Below, piece after piece: positions 18,587 through 27,454 of a stretch of 44,919 bases of DNA. Each line of letters opens with the position of its first letter. Within the stretch, counting starts at the first letter, position 1. The stretch lies in the NCBI GenBank assembly GCA_021413735.1, contig JAIOPV010000065.1, positions 1 to 44,919 on the forward strand, in the 5' to 3' direction. This DNA comes from Planctomycetota bacterium (GTDB taxonomy: Bacteria; Planctomycetota; Planctomycetia; Gemmatales; Gemmataceae). A program made the translations under genes and the position numbers. The notes under the pieces were generated by a model, which saw nothing but the letters and a program-made list of their open reading frames with translations, ran no database searches and had not been told where the DNA came from.

Positions 18587-19993
18587 ATGGCGACCATCCA
18601 CCACGCCGGCGAGCCCACCGCGAACTCTTCCCGCGAGAAACTCGCCCGCGTCGAACCGAAATCACTCCGCACTTTCACCCCCACACAGGCCGTCATCAGC
18701 CGAAGTGCAGGGGTGTTTCACTGGACGGCCGACGGTCGCCGATTGTACGACTTCTCCTCGGGTGTTCTCGTCTCGAATCTCGGACACAACCCGACCCGCT
18801 GGATGGCTCGCTTTGCTCAACTCATGGGCTGGCCCGCGGGTGGCTTTCCCACCTCCGGTGCGCCCGAATACACGCCTGCTGTCGCGATGACGGCTTACAA
18901 CGCAGTCACGCCCATCGAGATCGAAGCCAGCGATCGACTTCTTGCTTCGCTCCGCCGATCCCCGGGCGGCGGGCGAATGGAACAGGTGATGTGGGCCGCA
19001 TCCGGGTCTGAGGCGATTCAGAAAGCACTCTGGGCTTCCGCAGCTCGTGACCGCACACGACCGATGATCCTTGCGACGCGTTTCGGCTTCCACGGCAAGA
19101 AGGGTCTCGCGAACGCGGTCACCGGTTCCGAAACCGACTCGGAACGCGACCCGCGAGTGCGGTTCATCTCGTTCCCGATGGCCGAGTGCCGCGATGTTTC
19201 GATGCGAGCGGATGCCTTCGATCCGGCACCGTATGAGCGAGAACTAGCCGCCCTGCTCCATCAGTTTGGACGCAAGATCGGCACGCTCATCACGGAACCG
19301 TACCTCGGCGGCGGCGGCTCCTACCACCCCCCAAAAGCGTATCTGCAACTTCTCCAAAAGTTCTGCCGCGACAACGACATCGTTTTCATCCTCGACGAAG
19401 TGCAAGCCAACTTCGGCCGGACGGGATCGCTGTACGCTTACGAAGCATATGGCCTTGAACCCGATCTCGTTGTTCTCGGAAAGGGACTCGGCAATGGCGT
19501 GCCGGTCGCTGCTGCTGTCGGTCGCGCCGACATCTTCGGCGCACTCGACTACGGCGAAGGTTCCGACACCTGGAGCGCGAACCCGCTCTGCTGTGCGGCC
19601 GTAATAGCCACACTCGACGAGTTCGAGAGTCGAGATGTCCTCGGCGGTATGAAGCCAGCCTCGAAGCTGATCGAAACTGCTCTGGTTGCGCTGAAGGAAT
19701 ACCCGTTCGTCGCTCAGGTTCGCGGAGAGCAGGGCGGCATGGTCTGGGGCGTCGAGATGAAGGATCACGCCGGGAAGACTGCCGCGGAATGGGCGAACGC
19801 GTTCGTGCTCGCTTGCTACACGGGTGAAGGCAAAGGCGACGGCGTCCACCTTCTTGGGCCTCTCTCGAAAAAAGTCGTTCGCGTTTCGCCACCGTTGACC
19901 ATCACGCAAGACGAAGCCACGGCTGCGGTATCTATCATCAAGCAGGCTGCCGCCCGACTCGCGACGAGTCCTCACGCAATTGCGGTTGGCTGA
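18587..19993 (+). CDS. Class III pyridoxal-phosphate aminotransferase
   Basis: 468 residues of fold type I, similar to 4-aminobutyrate or acetylornithine aminotransferases. The PLP pocket motifs are visible: AASGSEAIQKALW binds the phosphate, FILDEVQANFGRTG holds the Asp that contacts the ring nitrogen, and LVVLGKGLGNGVPVAAAVG carries the Schiff-base lysine. TWSANPLCCAAVIATL matches the following subunit-interface segment. ATG 18587 lies 2 bases after the kptA stop; an upstream frame start would overlap kptA. The amino donor and acceptor cannot be assigned. The metal permease gene follows by 13 bases. Confidence 0.92.
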   Translation: MATIHHAGEPTANSSREKLARVEPKSLRTFTPTQAVISRSAGVFHWTADGRRLYDFSSGVLVSNLGHNPTRWMARFAQLMGWPAGGFPTSGAPEYTPAVAMTAYNAVTPIEIEASDRLLASLRRSPGGGRMEQVMWAASGSEAIQKALWASAARDRTRPMILATRFGFHGKKGLANAVTGSETDSERDPRVRFISFPMAECRDVSMRADAFDPAPYERELAALLHQFGRKIGTLITEPYLGGGGSYHPPKAYLQLLQKFCRDNDIVFILDEVQANFGRTGSLYAYEAYGLEPDLVVLGKGLGNGVPVAAAVGRADIFGALDYGEGSDTWSANPLCCAAVIATLDEFESRDVLGGMKPASKLIETALVALKEYPFVAQVRGEQGGMVWGVEMKDHAGKTAAEWANAFVLACYTGEGKGDGVHLLGPLSKKVVRVSPPLTITQDEATAAVSIIKQAAARLATSPHAIAVG

Positions 19994-20006
19994 CCCCGGA
20001 GGTTGC

Positions 20007-21017
20007 ATGTCCCTCGATTGGCTATCCGATGTGCTGGCAACCGTGGCCAAGACCCTCGGTATGGACTCTTGGGTGCTCAATGGCCTTCTCGCGGTCGTGC
20101 TTGTTTGCGCGATGTGCGGCATGCTGGGGGCAATGGTTGTCGGCAATCGAATGGCCTTCTTCTCCGACGCGATGGCTCACTGTGCCTTCGCGGGCGTTGC
20201 TCTTGGCTACCTGAGCATCCTCTTGTCAGGAAGCGACAAGGCGACAGCAACGTGGGTTGTGCCGCTTGTTATGGTGGCCGTTGGGGTCGGGGTCGGAGCC
20301 GGAATGGTTTACGTCCGCGATAACACAGGATTGGCACACGATACCGTTATCGGAGTCTTTTTTGCGCTCGCGATTGGCTTTGGTGCGATGCTCTACAAAG
20401 TTCTTTCCGAGCGGTTCAACTTCAACCCCGAGTCGTTTTTCTTCGGGAACCTCGTTCTTCTCCCGATCGAAGAGCTCTTCCCTCTGATGCTCTTGGCTGT
20501 GATCGTCACGCCGCTTTTCGCCTGGCGATACAACCAACTCGTGTTCGCCAGCTTCAACCCGACGCTCGCTCGAACTCGCGGGCTGACCATGACATTCAAC
20601 AACTACCTCTTCATCATCATCCTTGCCTTGGTTGTGAACCTGTCGATCAAGGCAGTGGGAGCGTTGCTTATCAATGCGATGCTCGTGGTTCCGGCTGCGT
20701 CGGCCGCGAATTTGTCGCGGAATCTCAGGCAGATGTTCTGGCTCACCTTTGCGTTCTGCCTTGGGTCGGGACTGCTCGGTTTCGCAATCCGGAACTCGGT
20801 GCAACTCAGCGTTGGGGGAGGGAAACCGATCTCCTTCGGGCCAAGCGGGCTGATTGTCGTCATGAGTGTGTTCGTGTTCTTCGCAACGATGGTAGCTGGG
20901 GCCGTGTGGAATCGCTTCGCGCCGGTCCTCGGATTCGCCCCCCTGCCCCTCCGCGGTCTCCGCCACATGCACGACGACACTTGTTCCGACGACCACGGCT
21001 CCGGACAATGCCCGTGA
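20007..21017 (+). CDS. ABC-3 family metal (Zn/Mn) transporter permease, ZnuB/MntB-like
   Basis: 336 residues, mostly membrane, with about eight hydrophobic spans. The signature VVGNRMAFFSDAMAHCAFAGVALGYL is typical of ABC-3 permeases for zinc, manganese or iron. A later segment, NLSIKAVGALLINAMLVVPAASAANL, is also conserved. CGGAGG precedes ATG 20007. The C-terminus is His/Asp/Cys-rich (LRHMHDDTCSDDHGSG), a possible metal-binding tail. No ATPase or solute-binding protein gene is adjacent, so those must be encoded elsewhere. The two downstream genes point to zinc. Confidence 0.92.
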   Translation: MSLDWLSDVLATVAKTLGMDSWVLNGLLAVVLVCAMCGMLGAMVVGNRMAFFSDAMAHCAFAGVALGYLSILLSGSDKATATWVVPLVMVAVGVGVGAGMVYVRDNTGLAHDTVIGVFFALAIGFGAMLYKVLSERFNFNPESFFFGNLVLLPIEELFPLMLLAVIVTPLFAWRYNQLVFASFNPTLARTRGLTMTFNNYLFIIILALVVNLSIKAVGALLINAMLVVPAASAANLSRNLRQMFWLTFAFCLGSGLLGFAIRNSVQLSVGGGKPISFGPSGLIVVMSVFVFFATMVAGAVWNRFAPVLGFAPLPLRGLRHMHDDTCSDDHGSGQCP

Positions 21018-21083
21018 GGGCGAACCAGTCTTCACGATCCAGCGTAGAAATATCGTTAGGGTACCTCGCAACCGGGTAACGCA

Positions 21084-22064
21084 GTGTCGCAGCTCACGCC
21101 GGAAGAAGCAGTCTCCCTGTTCCTCATCAAATTCCTCGCCATCCTTTGGGAGGCGATGCCGTTCATCGTTCTGGGTGCGGTCATCGCCGGCATCCTTGAG
21201 GAATTCCTGCCGCAACAAGCGATCACGAAGTTCTTGCCGAAACAGGTCGTTCCAGCCGTGATGATTGGTGCCGTCCTGGGGCTTGTCTTTCCGATGTGCG
21301 AATGCGGCATTCTCGTTGTCATGCGCCGCTTGCTGCGGAAAGGCTTGCCGCTTTCGTGCTGCATCGCGTACATGCTTGCGGGACCGATCATCAATGTCGT
21401 GGTGATCTTCAGCACCTGGGCTGCTTTCGATGGGCATGGCATCGCTCGCGAAATGGTTGGCCTTCGGGTTGGTTTGGGTTTCGTCGTGGCGTGCCTCACG
21501 GCACTGATCGTTCACGTTCAGTATCTGAAGCACGGCAATGCCCTGCTCACCGAAGTCGCGATACCGCAAGCGGAGAGTGTCCCAGTGACGGATATTGCGG
21601 ACTCTGTGGCTCCGGTGAAGAAGCCGTTCGGTCGTCGGCTCGCGAACATCTCGGCAACGAGCATGCACGACTTCGTCGATATTACGCTGTTCCTGACGCT
21701 TGGGGCAGTGCTGGCTGCGACCGCGAAGCTCTTCATCTCGACGAGCGAAGTTGAAACGCTCTCGAAGGATCAGCCTTACCTCGCAATCCCTGCGATGATG
21801 CTGCTCTCCTTTCTGATGTGCTTGTGCAGCGAAGCGGATGCGTTCGTCGCCGCGAGTTTCACGAAGATGCACGTTTCGGCGAAGGTCGCGTTCCTCGTGC
21901 TTGGCCCGATGCTCGACATCAAACTGATGCTGATGTACACGCGGGTCTTCCGTCGTCGGCTCATCCTCACGATTGCCGCGAGCGTCGTGACGTTCGTGTT
22001 TCTGCTGTCTATTGTGGTTCACCTTGTTTACCAGGCGAACGGCTGGGCTGGCGTTCCGAACTAA
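21084..22064 (+). CDS. UPF0718 permease (YraQ/YcgR-like)
   Basis: 326 residues with about eight predicted spans. GTG 21084 starts the protein. Conserved features are a Cys pair in FPMCECGILVVMRRLLRKGLP near residues 71-91 and LAGPIINVVVI. A second Cys/acidic motif, CLCSEADAFVA, lies near residue 250. In Bacillus the related permease ycgR pairs with ycgQ (TIGR03943) under Zur control, and the same pairing occurs here with the next gene. A role in zinc uptake or trafficking is therefore likely but not proven. The 66-base gap before this gene shows no Zur-box consensus that I can recognise. Confidence 0.88.
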   Translation: MSQLTPEEAVSLFLIKFLAILWEAMPFIVLGAVIAGILEEFLPQQAITKFLPKQVVPAVMIGAVLGLVFPMCECGILVVMRRLLRKGLPLSCCIAYMLAGPIINVVVIFSTWAAFDGHGIAREMVGLRVGLGFVVACLTALIVHVQYLKHGNALLTEVAIPQAESVPVTDIADSVAPVKKPFGRRLANISATSMHDFVDITLFLTLGAVLAATAKLFISTSEVETLSKDQPYLAIPAMMLLSFLMCLCSEADAFVAASFTKMHVSAKVAFLVLGPMLDIKLMLMYTRVFRRRLILTIAASVVTFVFLLSIVVHLVYQANGWAGVPN

Positions 22065-22099
22065 CTGGCCCCTTCCCTTCGCGCCCGAGGACACCGATC

Positions 22100-23137
22100 A
22101 TGGCTCATAGTCATTCGCCTGGCGAGTCGCTACGGGACTACTTCACCGAACAACTCCTCGGGATCATGGTCTGCGCCGGACTCGGTTTCGTCGCGGTCCG
22201 GATGTACACAAACGGGATGTTGAACTTCATCCTGGCGAAGCCGTTCCACATGCCGGTGCTGCTTGGCGGCCTTGCCGTCCTGATTGTGATCGTCCTGCTT
22301 CGATCAATCGCGGTGTGGCGTGAAGCTGGTGCGTTCCAGGCGCCCGCCTACGACGGCCCCGAATGCAGCCCACAACACGTTCACGACCTGACGTGCAACC
22401 ACGGCGACTCGTACCCCGGCCAAACCGACGAGGACGGCGAACACACTCACTCGCACGACATGACCTGGATGTTCGTGACAATGCTCATTCTGGTGATCCC
22501 GATCACGCTGTTTGTCATTGGGATGCCGAACAGCAGCATGGCCCGTCTCGCGGCGATCGCCGAAGCTAAACTCGACGGTCGCAACAGCCCTGCGGAGGAA
22601 TCGCTCGGCGGACCCAACCTGAAAGAAGAAGCGAAGGGCGCGACCGTTGAGAGCGAAGAGAAACAATCTGACGGCAGCAGTGTGCGAATTCTGAAGGCAG
22701 CATCCGGACTGCGATTCCGTGAGACTGTCCCGGTTTCGGGGGAACCGAAGTACGCTCTGATCGCGGGAACTGGCAGCGAGATGCGGTTTAGCGATTTGAA
22801 TGATGCCGCGTTCAACGAAGACAAACGGAAGAGTCTTGAGGGACAGACGGCGATCATCGAAGGACGCTTCAAGCGGCTCGGCGACAAGGAGTTCACACTG
22901 TTCCGTCAGAAGCGAACTTGCTGTGCCGCGGATAGCGTGACTCTGAAGGTGCGAATCGTGGTTCCGCAGGCATTGAACAACATCAACCCCTACGATTGGG
23001 TGCAGGCGAAGGGACAGATTCAGTTCATCAAGTTGCCGGGGGGCAAGGCAGGAGCCGAGACGTACATACCCGTCATTATGGTGGCGGATATCACCGACGT
23101 CAGCACACCGCAGCCGACGAACGAGTACGAGGATTGA
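22100..23137 (+). CDS. TIGR03943/DUF1980-type membrane protein (YcgQ-like), His-rich
   Basis: 345 residues from ATG 22100. Two N-terminal membrane spans (about 18-38 and 50-72) are followed by a His/Asp/Cys-rich segment, HVHDLTCNHGDSYPGQTDED then HTHSHDMTW, which could hold zinc. A third span (about 115-138) leads to an exported C-terminal domain, with CCAADSVTLKVRIVVP and VKGQI-like (VQAKGQIQF) segments typical of the family. It forms a pair with the UPF0718 permease 35 bases upstream, as in zinc-regulated ycgRQ. The N-terminal MAHSHSPG adds further histidines. Confidence 0.88.
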   Translation: MAHSHSPGESLRDYFTEQLLGIMVCAGLGFVAVRMYTNGMLNFILAKPFHMPVLLGGLAVLIVIVLLRSIAVWREAGAFQAPAYDGPECSPQHVHDLTCNHGDSYPGQTDEDGEHTHSHDMTWMFVTMLILVIPITLFVIGMPNSSMARLAAIAEAKLDGRNSPAEESLGGPNLKEEAKGATVESEEKQSDGSSVRILKAASGLRFRETVPVSGEPKYALIAGTGSEMRFSDLNDAAFNEDKRKSLEGQTAIIEGRFKRLGDKEFTLFRQKRTCCAADSVTLKVRIVVPQALNNINPYDWVQAKGQIQFIKLPGGKAGAETYIPVIMVADITDVSTPQPTNEYED

Positions 23138-23142
23138 TTCGG

Positions 23143-23213
23143 TTTGGTGAGCGTCGTGCCGTCAGGCCGACGGTGTTTTCAATCTGCAAAACACCGTCAC
23201 GACGCTCACCAAA
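23143..23213. repeat. Palindromic element between convergent genes, possible bidirectional terminator
   Basis: TTTGGTGAGCGTCGTG (23143-23158) pairs exactly with 23198-23213, and ACGGTGTTTT (23170-23179) with 23188-23197. The loop is CAATCTGC. The left side has an 11-base insertion (23159-23169) that would bulge. It fills the whole 78-base space between the TIGR03943 gene (+) and the cytochrome gene (-). Stem length and a T-rich inner arm fit a terminator for both strands. Size and form also fit a dispersed REP-type element. Confidence 0.7.
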
Positions 23214-23215
23214 AA

Positions 23216-26179
23216 TCACTTCCCCGCGATCCGCAGATACGCAAAGAGATCGGCCACGTCTTGCGGCTTCAATTCCTTCTCCAACCCGACCGGCATCAGC
23301 GATAACGTCGTCGCACGGAACAGCGACAGATTCGTTCGCAGGATGACGTCCTCAGCTCCCTCCGCACGGCGAACCGTTATGCTCGTGGGAGTCTCGGCAA
23401 CGACGATGCCTGTCAGCACTCGCTCGTCGGCTGTGCCGATCTGATACGTCAGGTAACGCGGATCGACTTCGCGGTTCGGATCGAACACCGAGACGAGCAA
23501 ATCCTCGCCGGACTTGTTCCCGAGAACCGCTAGCAGATTCGGCCCGACTTCATGACCGACGCCATCGAGTTTGTGACACGCGGAACAGTGCTTCACGAAC
23601 AGCAGTTTACCCGGCTTCGCGTCACCCTTGAGTTCGAGAGCTGCCGCATACGATGCCACAACCTTCGCACGGTCGGCGTCGAGAACCTGCTTGAAGACCT
23701 CCCCCGCCCGGAGTTTCACGGCAGCGTTGGGATGTGCCTTCAACTGCTGAATCTGTGATGGCGACAGTGCCGCAGACGCCACGGTCTTCTTCTCCACAGC
23801 GGCGAGCAGCGAGAGAATGCGATCGGGTTTCGCGAGCATCGCGTCGAGTACGACAGCCCGAACGGAGGGGCCGTAGCCTTTCCAGTTCGCGAGGAGATGT
23901 TCGCTGACCTTTGGGTCGGAGTGTGCCGCGAGGGAACGCACCGCAGCGAGTTGCACATCACCGGGAAACGTCGGCGACAGTGCTTCGGAGAGTGCCGGTC
24001 CCGCGACCTCGAAGGGAGCGTAAGCGAGCAACCCCACTGCGGCGACACGCTCCCCTGCCCCGCGTTGCGCGTCCTTGAGAATGGTTGCGGCCTTCGTGAA
24101 CCGCTCGCGGAGGCTCACCACCATTCGGTCGCTTCCCTTCGGCGGGTTCGCGAACCATGCGGGGAGCGTCGTCTTCGAGCTTCGCATCCCCTGCCCCAGA
24201 CCTTCGAGTATCGCGGCGTCAACCCCGACGGCGAGCTTGTCTTCCACGATCATCCCCAGAGCAAGAACCACCTCAAGATGGTCGCCTTTCGTTCCGATCA
24301 GGGCCGCGACACGCACGATGAGTGGAAGGTTGGGCTGCTTGCGGGTCGCCAGTTCCTGGAGAAGTAGTTCCTGGCAGTCTTTCGCGGAACTCAGCGCTGC
24401 CGTGACTGTCCACGGATCGCCGCTGTCGGTCTCGAGGATCTTTGCGATATATTCCGCCTTGGTTTGGGGTGCTGCCATCTCCCCCGCATAAAGTGCGAGC
24501 TGGAATCGAACGCGCGGCGAGGGGTCTTTGAGAAGCATTTCCGACACACTCGGAAAGAGCTCCGCAAGTCGGAGGGCATTTTCACGCACCCCCGCTTCGG
24601 GGTCTTTCAGTGCGGCAGTCACGTCGCCGTTACCGAGCATTCGGAAATAGTTGAGTGTCCACATGAGATTGACGCGACCGGGCTTGCCCGTTGCTTTTGC
24701 GAGCCGAGTTTGAAGTTCAGGAACGACCGCTTCCAGGTTCCTTTCCACGATCAATCGTTGTGCGGTCAGCCGTCGCCAGGGAATACCGCTCACCAGTTCA
24801 TCCACGAGTTGAGCGGGCGTGTGCTTCGACAAGTCCGGCATCTTCGATGGCTTGAAATCGGTCGGCGTGATTCGCCAGATCCGACCGCGGCCACGGCTTT
24901 CGAGGTCGAGTTGCTTCTTGATATCCTCCGGCAACGAGATCGGTGTTTCGATCACCTCGCGGTAGAAGTCGAGAACGTAAATCGCGCCGTCGGGACCCGT
25001 GATGAGATTTACAGGGCGAAACCATGTGTCGGTTGAGGCGAGGAATTCGCGGTCGGGGTACGCACGCACAGCCGTGAAGACCGCCCCGTTCTCCTTCAGC
25101 AACTCGCGATGAATCAGGTTGTTCGCGGGGTCGCAGACGAAGTTGTTGCCGTAATACTCCTTCGGGAAGAGGTCGGCGGTGTAGATCAACGGGCTGCACG
25201 CCGACGTGAAGTAGCCGCCGGCGACGAGTTCCGTTTTCGGGAAACGGCTGGCGTCGGGGGCCCCTGCCCTGCGGTTCGTGCGCTCGACTCGCCACGGCTC
25301 GAACGGCGAAATGCGAAACACCTTCGCGGCGGCTCCGTGTTCGGGGATGTCGAGCGTGACCGCCGACACCGGCAGATACGGATTGCGTTTCAGGTAGTGA
25401 TCGGGCAACACGATTTGCCGTAGGTGCTGGCTGTTCGTCGCCGTGAACCAGCGTTGGAAGTCGTCGGCGGCGAGTCCAAACTGGCCACCGCTGCTCGTGG
25501 GTTCGAGGCTCCCGGGAACGTCCGGCTTGAAGCGAAACCCACGATTGCGGAGAGCGATTGCAGGCATGTCTGGCTTCTCGACGGACTTGATGGTGCCGCC
25601 GTCGCTCCCTGCGCATCCATAGATCCAGTTGTCGAGCCCCCATTGCAGGCTGTTCACCATCTGCTGGATGTTTGCGAGGTTGAACCCCGTGTACAGCACC
25701 GTCGTCTTGTCAGCCTTGCCGTCGCCGTCGGTGTCTTGGAGGTAGATCAAGTCCGGAGCGACCGCGACGAGCAGCCCGCCCTTGTACGGCGTCACCCCCA
25801 TCGGGAACCGCAGTCCTTCCGCGAACGTGTGGCACGTCTCGAAGACGCCGTCGCCGTCCTTGTCGGTGAGGCAGCGAATGCGTCCGCGTGTCTCCTTCCC
25901 GGTGCCGACGCCGCCGTTCGGGTAGCCTCGCATCTCGCAGACGAACAGCCGGCCTTTCTCGTCGAAGCACATCGCGACCGGATCGACGACATCCGGCTCC
26001 GCCGCGACGAGCGAAACCTTCACGCCTTCGGGCACCTTGAACGACGCGAGTTCTTCCTGGGGCGTGAGTGCGCTCGGTGCCTTCGGCAGCTCGCCGGCCT
26101 TGGGCTGCTGGGCTAACGCTGTCGTGCAGCAAAATCCTGCGATGCCGCAAGCGGCAAGAAAGGTCAGTTCGCGTATCAT
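23216..26179 (-). CDS. PVC-type membrane-bound dehydrogenase with C-terminal cytochrome c domain
   Basis: 987 residues from ATG 26179, preceded by a strong AAGGAGG. A Sec signal (FLAACGIAGFCCTTALAQ) is followed by a beta-propeller sorbosone/glucose-dehydrogenase-like domain (about 45-430; FVCEMRGYPNGG, GLLVAVAPDLIYLQDTDGDG). A HEAT-like helical region runs to about 840. The C-terminal part is a cytochrome c with CSACH (C865, C868, H869) and a TIGR02603-like domain (SLMPVGLEKELKPQDVADLFAYL), whose Met in SLMP is the likely second heme ligand. This architecture is widespread and expanded in planctomycetes. It probably oxidises a sugar outside the cytoplasm; the substrate is unknown. A small ORF ends over its start (ATGA). 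Confidence 0.95.
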   Translation of the reverse strand: MIRELTFLAACGIAGFCCTTALAQQPKAGELPKAPSALTPQEELASFKVPEGVKVSLVAAEPDVVDPVAMCFDEKGRLFVCEMRGYPNGGVGTGKETRGRIRCLTDKDGDGVFETCHTFAEGLRFPMGVTPYKGGLLVAVAPDLIYLQDTDGDGKADKTTVLYTGFNLANIQQMVNSLQWGLDNWIYGCAGSDGGTIKSVEKPDMPAIALRNRGFRFKPDVPGSLEPTSSGGQFGLAADDFQRWFTATNSQHLRQIVLPDHYLKRNPYLPVSAVTLDIPEHGAAAKVFRISPFEPWRVERTNRRAGAPDASRFPKTELVAGGYFTSACSPLIYTADLFPKEYYGNNFVCDPANNLIHRELLKENGAVFTAVRAYPDREFLASTDTWFRPVNLITGPDGAIYVLDFYREVIETPISLPEDIKKQLDLESRGRGRIWRITPTDFKPSKMPDLSKHTPAQLVDELVSGIPWRRLTAQRLIVERNLEAVVPELQTRLAKATGKPGRVNLMWTLNYFRMLGNGDVTAALKDPEAGVRENALRLAELFPSVSEMLLKDPSPRVRFQLALYAGEMAAPQTKAEYIAKILETDSGDPWTVTAALSSAKDCQELLLQELATRKQPNLPLIVRVAALIGTKGDHLEVVLALGMIVEDKLAVGVDAAILEGLGQGMRSSKTTLPAWFANPPKGSDRMVVSLRERFTKAATILKDAQRGAGERVAAVGLLAYAPFEVAGPALSEALSPTFPGDVQLAAVRSLAAHSDPKVSEHLLANWKGYGPSVRAVVLDAMLAKPDRILSLLAAVEKKTVASAALSPSQIQQLKAHPNAAVKLRAGEVFKQVLDADRAKVVASYAAALELKGDAKPGKLLFVKHCSACHKLDGVGHEVGPNLLAVLGNKSGEDLLVSVFDPNREVDPRYLTYQIGTADERVLTGIVVAETPTSITVRRAEGAEDVILRTNLSLFRATTLSLMPVGLEKELKPQDVADLFAYLRIAGK

Positions 26180-26307
26180 TTCGCCTCCTTCGCCTTGAGC
26201 AATTTTCGCATCGCCTTGAGCATGATGTCTTCGGAATCGGGACCCGCCAGCGTGACCGTCGGGGGAGTTACGTCGCAGGAGAACGTCGCGAGATGCAGTG
26301 GTGGCAT
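26176..26307 (-). pseudogene. Small gene remnant overlapping the cytochrome gene start
   Basis: A 43-codon frame (ATG 26307 to TGA 26176-26178) reads MPPLHLATFSCDVTPPTVTL and ends MLKAMRKLLKAKEAK. Its stop overlaps the downstream start as ATGA, and its last codons carry that gene's AAGGAGG. The N-terminal ATFSCDVTPP resembles the start of larger planctomycete proteins with an N-terminal TDVTPP-like strand (ceramidase-like or hypothetical). The C-terminus looks like the natural end of a protein. The parts joined directly suggest an internal deletion that kept the frame and the translational coupling. It could instead be a genuine small leader protein. Confidence 0.5.
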
Positions 26308-26314
26308 TGAAGAA

Positions 26315-26418
26315 ACTCACCGCGGAGGGCGCAGAGGAAAACGGAGAGCAGCATTATGCCATGTTCTTCTCGTCTTGTCTGTCTTCTCTCTGCGTTCTCT
26401 GCGCACTCGGCGGTGAAT
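26315..26418. repeat. Dispersed inverted-repeat element (CACCGCGGAG...GCAGAG type)
   Basis: Left arm 26316-26352 contains CACCGCGGAGGGCGCAGAGG. The right arm (to 26418) contains CTCTGCGTTCTCTGCGCAC then CGGCGGTGAAT, its imperfect reverse complement. This matches the widespread bacterial element built on CACCGCNGAGNNCGCAGAGG. It spans the end of the DMT transporter gene, whose stop codon (26354) and last 20 or so codons lie within it. Confidence 0.75.
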
Positions 26419-27352
26419 GTTGCTTTCTCTGGAACGGAACGTACTTCCACACGAGCGCCAGCAGAATCAGACTACCGCCAAGGAACATTGCGGGCGTCGG
26501 CGTGTCGGTGTGCGGCGTCAGCAGGTATGCCCACACGGGATTCAGGAGCGGTTCGATGAGCGTGATGATCGCGGCTTCCTGTGCTGAGAGCGATCGCAGA
26601 CTTCGCGTGAACAACCAGTACGGTACGCCCATCTGCAATACGCCGCACGCAGCGAGGACAGCGAACTGGGCCGCACTCGGAGTCGTGACCCACGCCACGA
26701 AAGCAGTCGGGCCGTCGGCGATGAGCATGTACAGCCCGAGCATGATTGCTGTGCCGAGCAGGTTCAACGCGACGAGCCACACAGCCGCGTGACCCCGCAG
26801 TACCCGCAAGAACAGCACGACACCGGCATACACGACCCCGCTGCCGAGACCCATCAACAGAACGAAAATCTCCTGGCGTTCCTGCTGGGGAGTGGAAGTT
26901 GCGGGCCAGCCACCGGCCACAATCACGACAGCTCCCGTCGCAGCCAGGAACACCGTCTGCCAACCGCGTCGGTCGCCAGATTCACCGAGCAGCACCACAG
27001 CGAACACGAACACCCACACCGGAGCCGTGTTCTGCAAGAAGATCGCGTTCGCGGCAGCACCCAAACCGAGCGCCGAAAGATACAGCCCGCTCATCACGGT
27101 GAACGTGACAACCATCGGAATCATGACGGGGCGGAAGGTGTGCTGTCCGCGTCGAACGAGAGCGAGCATGAACAAGCCGCCGAAGAGTCCGCGATAGAAA
27201 GCGATCAGCAGCGGTGACAATGCTGGCGACTCCAGCCCCAGGCCGAGCGGTTCGCGAAGCAAGCGCATGAACACGCTGCCGGTACTCCAAAGAACCGCAG
27301 CCAGCACCAGACACAATCTCGCCCCGGCAGTGGATTGCACCACAGCAGACAT
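26354..27352 (-). CDS. DMT-superfamily transporter (EamA family)
   Basis: 332 residues with ten hydrophobic spans in two EamA repeats (about 12-145 and 165-305), e.g. LCLVLAAVLWSTGSVFMRLL and IITLIEPLLNPVWAYLL, the conserved end of the second repeat. Such proteins are drug/metabolite exporters; the substrate is unknown. The last residues, after KYVPFQRKQ (HSPPSAQRTQREDRQDEKNM), are hydrophilic and are coded by the inverted-repeat element at 26315-26418. The natural C-terminus has therefore been replaced or extended by repeat DNA. No clear ribosome binding site is seen before ATG 27352. Confidence 0.92.
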   Translation of the reverse strand: MSAVVQSTAGARLCLVLAAVLWSTGSVFMRLLREPLGLGLESPALSPLLIAFYRGLFGGLFMLALVRRGQHTFRPVMIPMVVTFTVMSGLYLSALGLGAAANAIFLQNTAPVWVFVFAVVLLGESGDRRGWQTVFLAATGAVVIVAGGWPATSTPQQERQEIFVLLMGLGSGVVYAGVVLFLRVLRGHAAVWLVALNLLGTAIMLGLYMLIADGPTAFVAWVTTPSAAQFAVLAACGVLQMGVPYWLFTRSLRSLSAQEAAIITLIEPLLNPVWAYLLTPHTDTPTPAMFLGGSLILLALVWKYVPFQRKQHSPPSAQRTQREDRQDEKNMA

Positions 27353-27454
27353 GCATGCGACCCCAAATCTACCGGGATCGGCTCAAATTGAGGCGGCCAG
27401 GCAGTGCAGAAGATTATTGTGGTTCGACGCAGGAAGACCACAGGGAATGCTGGG

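Noticed and set aside
20226-22094. 622-codon minus-strand open frame
   Set aside because: Antisense to two clear permease genes; extremely rich in Arg, His and Glu, as expected for the complement of membrane-protein codons.
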